Shown piece by piece: positions 57,050-64,000 of a stretch of DNA of 64,000 bases. A program made the translations under genes and the position numbers. Position 1 is the first letter of the stretch. The number at the start of each line of letters is the position of its first letter. The notes beneath the pieces were generated by a model that was given only the letters and a program-made list of their open reading frames with translations, was not told where the DNA came from and did no database searches. The DNA is from Pegoplata infirma (taxonomy: Eukaryota > Arthropoda > Insecta > Diptera > Anthomyiidae): NCBI GenBank assembly GCA_963921195.1, contig OY992538.1, positions 12,424,330 to 12,488,329 on the forward strand, read 5' to 3'.

Positions 57050-58460
57050 TTAAGCAAATCAAAATGATTGACCCTGCAGTGGGCGCCTGCTAAACCAGAC
57101 CAAACGAAGTATGATGACCCTTCTTCCTTTATTTAAAAAAATCTCCACATTAATAGTTTTAAGAAATTCAAGTATTTCGGCGAAAGTCATTTACCCTATC
57201 ATTAAATGGCTTCGAATCAGTGGAATTATCTTTTATTTTCAAATTATAGAGACTCCACTATAATCATGATCGATCCCACCCGAAAAAGAGCTATAAATTG
57301 ATGACAATTAGTTGTAGAGAATATATTAAAATACTGTCGTTCCATTCGTAATTCATCGAAATATTAGTCTGTGATCCAATAATGTTATAATCGTGATCCT
57401 TGATCGATTTAAATTCGATCTAGTGATGACCGTCTGTCTTTTGAAATAGCGACCATGAACAAAATAAATCAAAGAGAATATTGTTTCTATATTTTAGATA
57501 CTTGTCTCTGCTTCAAGAAGTTTGGTATTGAATTTCAGCCATATTGGTTTAAATGTTATGCAAAAAAAGTAAGGATAGCTTAAAAAAATGTTTGAGCATG
57601 TGGACGTCACCATTTAGATGATTTCGATCCCACCCAAAAAAGAGTCATTAATGACCAATTGTGGCAAAGGGTATATTAAAGACTGTCGTTCCATTCGTAA
57701 TTTATCGAAATATTTGTCTATGGCACAATAAATTTGTGATCCTTGTTGCAATTTTATACGATCCAGCGATGTCCGTCTGTTTTTTGAAATAGCTATCACG
57801 ACCAAAATAAGGCACCGAGAAGACTGTTTGAAATTACAGCTCAAAAATCCAAATGTTTGGCCCTGCAGTGGGCGACTGCTAAACATGACTAAAGGAAGTG
57901 TGATGCCGCTTCTTTCTCTACGTTAAAAAAACTCCACACTAATAATTTTGGGAAATGCGAGTATTTCGGGAAAGAACTAATAATTTTGTGAAATTCCAGT
58001 ATTTCGGCGACTTTCTAATAACATTCTCTACGGTAAAAAAAACAAACTCCAAATTAATAATTTTTCGAAATTCCAGTATTTCGAGGACTACACCAACTTT
58101 CAAGTGTTCCTGAATCAGTGGAATTATCTTCTATTTGCAAATTGTAGCATGTGGAAGTTACCATCTGTCATGGGAGACTTGAAAACCAAATTCTCTTGTG
58201 TAGTTCTTCGTAATCATAATGGATTCCCCCGAGAAAGAGTCATCAATTAATAATAATTGACCAATTGACCCTGCAGTGGGCACTTTCTTTACATGAGCAA
58301 AAGAAGTGTGATACCGCTTCATTCTCTACATTAAAAAAACTCCACTCAAATGATTTTTTGAAATTCCAGTTTTTCGGGAAGATCATTATACCCATCCCCC
58401 AAATGGTTTCAAATCAGTGGAATGATCTTTAATTTTTAAATTAAAGCATGTGGACTCCAC
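57050..58460. repeat. Three diverged copies of a GACCCTGCAGTGGGCG repeat
   Basis: The phrase CCCTGCAGTGGGCG followed by CTGCTAAACATGAC and a GAAGTGTGATG...CTTCTTTCTCTAC run occurs near 57075, 57860 and 58270. Each time it is followed by TCCACATTAATAATTTT and GAAATTCCAGTATTTCGG. Between copies there are GATCCTTGATCGATTT and GATGTCCGTCTG words from the hairpin-led repeat family. Confidence 0.7.
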
Positions 58461-58479
58461 TATCTGTCATGGGTGTATT

Positions 58480-59170
58480 TAGTCTTATATTACGACGCAT
58501 AGTAGTTAGAATCCAATTCACCTGATATTGTTTCCCTCGTGGGTTTCTTATATTTTAAGTATCCTAGTGGAAACCTGACCCGTCTGATATTATTTCTCAA
58601 TACTGAATTACTTGGAATTATACTAATCGTATTTAGAATCCGACTCACCTGATCGTTTCCTCTCGTGAGTTACTTAGATTTATATTAATTGTAGTTTGAA
58701 CCCGATTCTCCTCGTGAATTACATATACTAATCGTTTTTAGAAACCTTCTCAACTGCTGGTGTTTCTTATTGAGTTACTCGAAGCTTAATCCGATTTAAT
58801 CCGACTAATCTGATATTGTTTCTTCTCGTGAGTTACTTAGATTTATACTAATCGTAGTAATAACCCGACTCAACTAATATTTTTTCACGTGAGTAACCAC
58901 CATTCGTAGTTAGAACCTGATCCGATTAAATCCAAATCACCTGATATTGTTTCCTCTCGTGAGATACCTAGATTCATACTAATCGTATTTAGAATCCAAC
59001 TCCCCTGCTAGTGTTTCTTCTCGTGAGTTACTTGTAGTTAGAAACCGGGTAAATCAGATTTAACCCGACTCTCCTGATATTGTTTACCCTCGTGAGCTAC
59101 TAAACTTTATTCCAAGTTATTATACACGACTCACCTGATATTGTTTCTTCTCGTGAGTCAGTTGCACTTT
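58480..59170. repeat. Degenerate tandem repeat (CTGATATTGTTTCTTCTCGTG)
   Basis: About ten diverged units contain TGATATTGTTTC, CTCGTGAGTTACTTAGATTT and ATACTAATCGTAGTTAGAA with CCGACTCACC. Unit length varies around 65-80 bp. Confidence 0.8.
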
Positions 59171-59326
59171 AACACTTTAACCCAACGGATCTTGCGAACC
59201 AGAGATCGAACGGACTGTAGATACAGTGAAGCTGCTTACAATATCAGACAAAACTTATGAACGAAACAATACCTCAAAGAAGGCAGACTTTTGACGACTC
59301 TGGGCGGACTGAAAAAAAAACTTGTC

Positions 59327-59431
59327 GATGCTTCAAGAAGTTTCTTCCACCTTTCGGTTGTGATGCTTCAAGAAGTTTCTTCCACCTATCGGTTGTGATG
59401 CTTCAAGAAGTTCATTCCACCTATCGGTTGT
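59327..59431. repeat. Three 35-bp direct repeats
   Basis: GATGCTTCAAGAAGTTTCTT followed by CCACCTATCGGTTGT occurs three times in exact register (59327, 59362, 59397). The first has TTT for TAT and the third has TTC for TTT. It lies next to an RNase H remnant on the - strand. Confidence 0.95.
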
Positions 59432-59439
59432 GATATTTA

Positions 59440-59800
59440 CTGAAGCGACTAAGATTTCAGGGTCTACATGTTTCTTCACTGACTGAGAGCCATTCCTTTG
59501 TTCCCAGCAACCCCACTTTATTCATTCCGATTTAAACGGACTATTCACGAATATGTTTATGGCGCTAAGATGTAAACTTTCTTTCCATTATTTTTTTACT
59601 CAGTGTTACCAATAGCGGGTACCTCTGCTCGGAACATACAACATGTATCCGGAAGTTGTGGACCAATTAGTCCCTTATTTCAGGGCACTTAGAATACACT
59701 CTTTAACCTCTACGTAGCTCCATTTCCAGTGGAGATTGCATTATTTGTCAAAACAGAGTTCGCAGAGTCCCAGATTTCAGGAGGTTACAATCAATTTATT
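59440..59800 (-). pseudogene. Non-LTR retrotransposon RNase H remnant
   Basis: Read on the - strand, about 59600-59690 gives LPDTCCMFRAEVPAIGNTE, which matches the F-x-A-E-x-x-A-I signature of retroelement RNase H. About 59500-59525 gives SGVAGN, the G-H-S-G-x-x-G-N box. Stops and frameshifts separate these pieces. The element is antisense to Unc-89 and dead. Confidence 0.6.
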
Positions 59801-59964
59801 TCATATATTTTGATGCCGGGGAGTACGAATTTCGTTATAAGAGTCAAGAGAAAAAAAATCTGTTAGGATCAGTTAGCTATGTAACAGAGGAAGTTTGGTG
59901 TTGGCGGATTTCGTTGTTGCGTATTAACTTCTTTTTCTAATTAATCAACTTCTCCCCCTAATAG

Positions 59965-60252
59965 GCAAACCTAAGATCAAGAAACAATTGAAAAATATTG
60001 AGTTAGAAGAAAGTACTACCTTAACCTTGGAAACTGAAATCTATTCAGAACCTGAAGCCACTGTCAAATGGTATAAAAATGGTCAAGAATGTAGTGCTGA
60101 TGCTCGCTTGAAAATTCATCATGATTCCAAACGCTATGAGGAGTACAGTATGACTTTGAACTTGTGCAAGCCCGCCGACAGCGGTACCTACGAAGTAAGA
60201 GCTAAAAATCTTGTGGGTGAAACTGTTTCCAAGTGTGAAGTTAATGTGTTGA
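59965..60252 (+). CDS. Unc-89: Unc-89/obscurin exon: Ig domain 8
   Basis: The exon has 96 codons, phase 1 at both ends, and encodes exactly one I-set Ig: KPKIKKQLKNIELEEST, ATVKWYKNGQE with the core Trp, YSMTLNLCKPADSGTYEVRA, and a G strand CEVNVL. The acceptor is CTAATAG and the donor is TTGA|GTAAGT. A symmetric phase-1 single-domain exon is the classic modular unit of such proteins and could be skipped in frame. Confidence 0.93.
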
Positions 60253-60312
60253 GTAAGTTAATTGAACTCGTTATCACTTAAGAAAAGGTCTTTAATATGT
60301 TGTAATATCTAG

Positions 60313-60594
60313 CTAAACCTGAAATTGATCATGTGGATATCTTTGAGAAGCATAGCTTTGAATCGGTGCCTTTGAAATATGAAGTTATTGCTCATGGTAT
60401 ACCAAAACCAGAAGCTATTTGGTATAAGGATGGTAAGGAAATTAAACCAGATGCCAATACAGCTATAATTGTGGAAGGTGATAAATATCGTTTGGAGAAG
60501 AAGTCTCTGAAATTGGAAGATGCTGGTAACTATAAGGTGGTCATTAAAAATAAGTGTGGTGAAAAAACACATCAAGGTGTTTTGTCATTGTCGG
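60313..60594 (+). CDS. Unc-89: Unc-89/obscurin exon: Ig domain 9
   Basis: The exon has 94 codons, phase 1 at both ends, one Ig domain: KPEIDHVDIFEK, the G-I-P-K-P turn then EAIWYKDGKEI, YRLEKKSLKLEDAGNYKVVI and a closing GVLSLS. The acceptor is TATCTAG after a 60-bp intron and the donor is TCGG|GTAAGT. Conserved Cys residues of the Ig disulphide are absent, as in many cytoplasmic muscle Ig domains. Confidence 0.92.
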
Positions 60595-60662
60595 GTAAGT
60601 TGGAAGAGAATATTTTAAATCAAGGAAGGGAATAACGAATTTTTATTTTGATTTCTCCCAAG

Positions 60663-60896
60663 GTGTGGCTGAATATCGTAAACCTCTACTGAAAAAGGGT
60701 CTTTCTGATATCAGCACTTACAAGGGTAAACCTTTGTCCTTACCGGTGGTATTCACTGCTGATCCTGAACCTAAAATGGTTTGGCTTAAGGATGGTAAAC
60801 CCATACAAAGTAATGATCATGTTAAATTGAGTGTGGTCAAAAAGGATTTGGAACATGGTTTGGTGGAATATACCTGTACTTTGAATATTGATCAAA
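60663..60896 (+). CDS. Unc-89: Unc-89/obscurin exon: Ig domain 10, first part
   Basis: The exon has 78 codons, phase 1 in and out, with acceptor CTCCCAAG and donor CAAA|GTAAGT. It encodes AEYRKPLLKKGLSDISTYKG, SLPVVFTADPEPKMVWLKDG, and the D-E strands (VEYTCTLNIDQ). The F and G strands are in the next exon, so this Ig is split by a 67-bp intron just before its D-x-G-x-Y motif. Confidence 0.91.
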
Positions 60897-60963
60897 GTAA
60901 GTTTCAAAAATTTGATTTTATAGTCTCAAAAGATTTTGTTTAACATTTTCTTCACATTTTTAG

Positions 60964-61332
60964 CTGTCCATGCTGACAATGGCCGTTATGAGTTACAACT
61001 TGAAAATAAATATGGTCAACTTTCGACCAGTTGCTTTGCTGATGTTTTGTCTAAGCCCGAAATTATTGGTCTTAAGGATCAAGGTTGTATGCCTGGTCAA
61101 ACTGTTTGCTTTGACGTTGTTGTCCAAGCTAATCCCAAACCAAAGGTCACCTGGAGCCGTGGCAATGAAAATCTATGCAATAATGAAAATTGTGAAGTTA
61201 TTGCCGATGTAGATGCTGATAAATATAGATTGGTATTCCAAACTGCTGCAGCCGCAGATGGTGGTAGCTACACTTTGACGGCAGTCAATAGTGAAGGCAC
61301 TACTACTCAAGACTTTAAACTTAATGTTCATG
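60964..61332 (+). CDS. Unc-89: Unc-89/obscurin exon: end of Ig 10 and Ig domain 11
   Basis: The exon has 123 codons, phase 1 in and out, acceptor TTTTTAG, donor ATG|GTAAGT. It begins VHADNGRYELQLENKYG (F strand of Ig 10), closes that domain with CFADVL, and then encodes Ig 11: KPEIIGLKDQGCMPGQT, NPKPKVTWSRGNENL, YRLVFQTAAAADGGSYTLTA and a G strand DFKLNV. Confidence 0.92.
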
Positions 61333-61453
61333 GTAAGTTTTTGATAATTCTAATGAAATGATGAACACTTCATAAAATTTCGTTAATATTATGACATATG
61401 TAGATCTTTCGTTGCAAAAAAAATATTCACTTGAATTCGAATTTCTTTTACAG

Positions 61454-61710
61454 TTGAGAAACCCACCTTCATTACACCCCCCGAAGATCAAATTGTACAT
61501 GATTATCATTCTGCTTTGACAAGAGTATTGGTGCATGGTGTACCCTTGCCCAAAATTGAATGGCTTAAGGATGGTAAACCCATTGATGTTAATGCCACCG
61601 ATAAGGCTACTGGTGAACCCATTTATCGTGTCGTACACAATGTTGTAGGAAATGATCAAATTGCTAGTGAATTGGAAGTTTTACATTTCCGTTTATCCGA
61701 TATTGCCAAG
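61454..61710 (+). CDS. Unc-89: Unc-89/obscurin exon: Ig domain 12, first part
   Basis: The exon has 86 codons, phase 1 in and phase 0 out, acceptor TTTTACAG, donor CCAAG|GTATGA. It encodes EKPTFITPPEDQIVHDYHSA, VPLPKIEWLKDGKPID and a longer than usual D-E region (GEPIYRVVHNVVGNDQIASE) up to LSDIAK. The last F-strand residues are in the next exon. The inserted loop may be a specific binding site, which is an inference only. Confidence 0.9.
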
Positions 61711-61772
61711 GTATGATGAAAATTTTTAACTTCTTTTTATGTCCTTTAAAAATATCATAATTTTCTTTTCAG

Positions 61773-61984
61773 TATGCTGCTGTAGCTACCAATGATATTG
61801 GCAAAACTGAGGCACCCTTCAAGCTTACCTTGCAAGCTTTGGCTCCCACATTTATTAAGAATTTGGAACCCACCCAAGAAGTTATTGAGAAACAACCTTT
61901 GTGCTTGCAATGTGTAGTAGATGGCAGTCCTTTGCCGGTTATCCAATGGTTTAAGGATAATGAAGAAATTAAACCAAGTGAACA
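61773..61984 (+). CDS. Unc-89: Unc-89/obscurin exon: end of Ig 12 and start of Ig 13
   Basis: The exon has 70 codons plus two bases, phase 0 in, phase 2 out, acceptor TTTTCAG, donor ACA|GTAAGT. It begins YAAVATNDIGKTEAPFKLTL (end of Ig 12) and continues APTFIKNLEPTQEVIEKQPL, GSPLPVIQWFKDNEEIKPSE, which is Ig 13 up to its C' strand. The domain continues beyond the window, since no further exon was found in 61985-64000. Confidence 0.92.
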
Positions 61985-62015
61985 GTAAGTTTTAACAAGC
62001 GATAGACACTGATAT

Positions 62016-62041
62016 CGGTTGTGACACCATTGTCACAACCG
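62016..62041. repeat. Perfect 11-bp stem hairpin 31 bp after a splice donor
   Basis: CGGTTGTGACA and TGTCACAACCG flank a 4-base loop (CCAT). It is close to the donor at 61985 and could form in the pre-mRNA. It may equally be part of an old transposon end, because TTGTGAC/GTTGTAACA words recur downstream. Confidence 0.85.
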
Positions 62042-62479
62042 ACCTCACAAAGAAAACAGATTCATTCACACAGAAAAGAAATTTTCTAAAAGTTGTTGCC
62101 ACGAAAATTCGTTGGATGCATTTATATTAAGGTTGTAACAGCTGAATTTCGGTAGTTACAACTGAATTTTGTTAGAACAACTTTTAATAGAAACAACTAC
62201 AAAATTTGTTTGCCACAGCGAAATTTAGTAGCAAGAACCGATTTGTGACTTGATACAACTGAAAAATTCATTTGGAAGTTAATTTGTTTCTGTGTTGTAA
62301 CAACCGTATTACTTGCTAACTGAATAATTCGGTCACAGCTATCAAATTCTTCGGTAGTTCCAGCCAATTTATTTCAGAGACAATCCAAATTAATTGTTCT
62401 AACCGAAATTCAATTTTATTAACTGATTTTATGTCGCCACAACTAAATTTTTCGGTAATTCCATCTAAAATATTCAGTT

Positions 62480-62833
62480 CCGAGTAAAAAAAAAAAATTT
62501 TAAGATCTAATTTGATGTGAAAATTGGCTGCATCAATTTGGATCAGATATTGATCTTATTGTATTATTTTAGATGCACAAATATAAAAAATGTTACAATT
62601 AGATCCGAATTTTGGTCACATCCAATTAAATCCACTTGATCTTATTTTATATAAATTAATATAGATTTATATAATTACATAAAGTCAGATATATTTATGT
62701 ATAACCTCAGATAAGAAAATGGAGCCGCAGTAAATCTTAGAAAAAATTAGATATGAACATATAAAAAGCCATATATAATTTAATATGATTGTATCAAATT
62801 ATATATCATTATATCAAAACTTTTTTACTACGG
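62480..62833. mobile_element. MITE candidate with CCGAGTAAAAAA ends
   Basis: The left end CCGAGTAAAAAA and the right end TTTTTTACTACGG are imperfect inverted repeats. The inside is rich in GATC and TATATAA words. The flanks offer only TT as a possible duplication. Borders are tentative. Confidence 0.4.
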
Positions 62834-62929
62834 TTGGCGAGAAATCCGGTTGTCAAAATGAATCTGTGTCCTCTGCGTAGCTACGCGTAGGCGTTATTTA
62901 GCTAATCCCAGTCTTTTTGGGCTTCTTAT

Positions 62930-63300
62930 ACAACACTAAAGATTTTTTATTTATACATACAAAAAATCAGTGAGGTTTTGCAATTTCATAGAATCCAATG
63001 AAATCAGTCTCTGTCCAGAAAATGCCAGACAAAAGCAAAAAAAGTGTTCTATAGCTTCCAACTAACTTCTCCATATCCATACAACTCCGGCAGAAGTCAT
63101 TTGACTGTTCATTTCAGCGATTTTCCAATCAGACAGAGCCTGGTATTAACGGGCCGATAAACCATCGCAGAAATGTTTCCTCTTGTAAGCGAAATCAGCG
63201 CTTCTGAGCACTTTTGATTAAGATTAGGCCGTCTAATAAGGCTTCTCATCTTTTCAAACCCCTAGTTTGCTCTAGTTTCTAGAGACATTCCAACACTTTC
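62930..63300 (-). pseudogene. Non-LTR retrotransposon C-terminus (RNase H tail, Cys-rich end)
   Basis: On the - strand, about 63050-63110 reads NDFCRSCMDMEK. After a frameshift, about 62950-63055 reads EAIEHFFCFCLAFSGQR and ends FLYV-stop. The C-x-x-C ... E-H-x-x-C-x-C pattern is the usual C-terminal end of jockey- and I-type ORF2 proteins, just after RNase H. A preceding LIGK-type word lies near 63140-63150. It is broken and antisense to Unc-89. Confidence 0.7.
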
Positions 63301-63429
63301 GTGAAAACCAGTCCATATGAGTCGAATGTCAAAAGTGTGGAAGTTTTGGCCAGATCCTGTGTGGCAGTTTTGGGCAAATCCTGTTTTCAGTTTCTTAGGG
63401 ATTAGACCGCTGCTAGACTTTCGGAGTTT

Positions 63430-63620
63430 ACATTGCTTCTCTTTTATTCAATTATTTTCCATTTTGTTAAAGCATCGGCAGAATGTGGTAGTATTACCCT
63501 TCTTCAAACCGGTGCCCCTAAACCTATGTTTTTGTTCGTACTACTCACATATGTATTTAGTAGGGCACATCCGTTTGTCATCAACAAAATACTATGGTTG
63601 TTTCAAATAAAAACCAGTCA
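63430..63620 (+). pseudogene. Jockey-type ORF2 fragment, late part
   Basis: LKHRQNVVVLPFF in one frame and SRAHPFVI in another, about 120 bp later, resemble the L-x-H-R-R-N-V and R-x-x-x-H-P-F-x-V boxes near the C-terminus of jockey-type RT proteins. A frameshift separates them. The assignment rests on short motifs. Confidence 0.45.
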
Positions 63621-63639
63621 AATCAACCGAGTTCAGTTG

Positions 63640-64000
63640 TGACTACCGATAGTAATTTTTCACCTTCCGATAGCTGTCAACCACCAGCTGTTTTTGATAG
63701 TGTTTCTTCTCAAATATTTGTTTGGACTCGGACTGTTTAAAAAACCCTTTCAGAGGTGTACGGGAATAAATCCCCCGGCCATGGACATCTTGTCCTCAAG
63801 ATTTGTTCTTCATCGCTAGCTCTTATGTTGCTCAATCTTTTAGACCTTGCATACCGCTCAGATAATTTTCTGAATTGCTGGAAGATTGCAACCAATTCCC
63901 AAGAAATGCGTGGCCATTAACCCGGATAACTACCATCCGATTGCTGTCTGAAGTTATGGAGAGCATAATAAATTTCCATATGGAGAGCATAATAAATTTC
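63640..64000 (+). pseudogene. Jockey-type reverse transcriptase, N-terminal RT boxes, cut by window end
   Basis: The frame GNKSPGHGHLVLKICSSSLA, then LAYRSDNFLNCWKIAT (about 63765-63895), corresponds to the K-x-x-G-x-D-x-x-P..L-K and C-W-K-x-A boxes of non-LTR RT. After a stop and a frameshift comes NPDNYHPIAV (about 63918) and EVMESIINF. The last 22 bases duplicate those ending at 63976, a short tandem duplication. It is the same family as 38700-40500, which has NLDNFHPIAI and KAMESMMNF. Confidence 0.8.

Larger units (their letters stand above)
56959..59964 (+). other. 3.0-kb intron between Ig domains 7 and 8 (phase 1)
   Basis: The donor is GTAAGT at 56959 and the acceptor is CCCTAATAG at 59964. 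It splits the only long gap in the Ig tandem. It is filled with three kinds of repeat and an RNase H remnant, listed separately. Confidence 0.85.
61985..64000 (+). other. Start of a long intron (phase 2), partial
   Basis: The donor is GTAAGT at 61985. I see no continuation of Ig 13 within the window, so the intron exceeds 2 kb. It contains a MITE candidate, a hairpin and retrotransposon remnants listed separately. The stretch 62042-62470 has loosely repeated CAACTGAATTTCGGTAGTT- and AACCGAAATTC-like words. Confidence 0.75.

Noticed and set aside
63317..63642. Continuation of Ig domain 13 in the last 2 kb
   Set aside because: The longest + strand frames here lack Ig strand motifs, and the recognisable words are those of a retroelement C-terminus.
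1..64000. tRNA, rRNA, snRNA or CRISPR array
   Set aside because: No cloverleaf with A/B box words, no rRNA-like sequence, and no evenly spaced repeats with unique spacers were noticed. The regular arrays here have no unique spacers.

Overview
The window is a stretch of nuclear DNA from a higher dipteran insect. It is very AT-rich, its coding exons are separated by GT-AG introns of 50 bp to 34 kb, and the introns are packed with decayed transposons. The style of these repeats (hairpin-led dispersed elements with GGACAGACGG runs, foldbacks, jockey-type fragments) is what I would expect of a large-genome calyptrate fly such as a blow fly, flesh fly or house fly. Species cannot be fixed from the sequence alone.

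One gene is visible, on the + strand and running off both ends: the fly orthologue of Unc-89/obscurin, the giant M-line protein of muscle. Fifteen internal exons can be joined with no frame break (6,696 coding bases, about 2,231 codons). In order they give the end of an SH3 domain (2492-2641), a RhoGEF/DH domain on four exons (2708-2878, 2949-3114, 37176-37268, start of 41345-43559), a PH domain, a long low-complexity linker with RESPKP-type repeats (all in 41345-43559), and about thirteen immunoglobulin I-set domains (48429-61984, the last one cut). The start codon and first exons lie upstream. The remaining Ig, FnIII and kinase parts known for the family would lie downstream.

Region by region: 1-2491 is an upstream intron with a foldback fragment and an inverted 21-bp repeat array. 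2492-3114 holds three exons. 3115-37175 is a 34-kb intron inside the DH domain, filled with foldbacks, MITEs, a 17-bp array, a second inverted 21-bp array and many copies of one hairpin-led dispersed repeat. 37269-41344 is an intron with a hAT-like MITE and a jockey-type reverse transcriptase pseudogene. 43560-48428 and 49321-55149 are introns dominated by a degenerate ~140-bp tandem repeat. 55150-61984 is exon-dense Ig coding sequence, with one 3-kb intron. 61985-64000 is intron with retrotransposon remnants.

I found no independent protein-coding gene, tRNA, rRNA or CRISPR array. The most interesting material is the repeat architecture: many long inverted structures inside one pre-mRNA, reciprocal nesting of two families, a short stem that changes sequence while keeping pairing, and several insertions whose target duplications or empty sites can be read directly. 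Family names for the transposons are inferred from terminal inverted repeats and target-site duplications, because no database search was possible.
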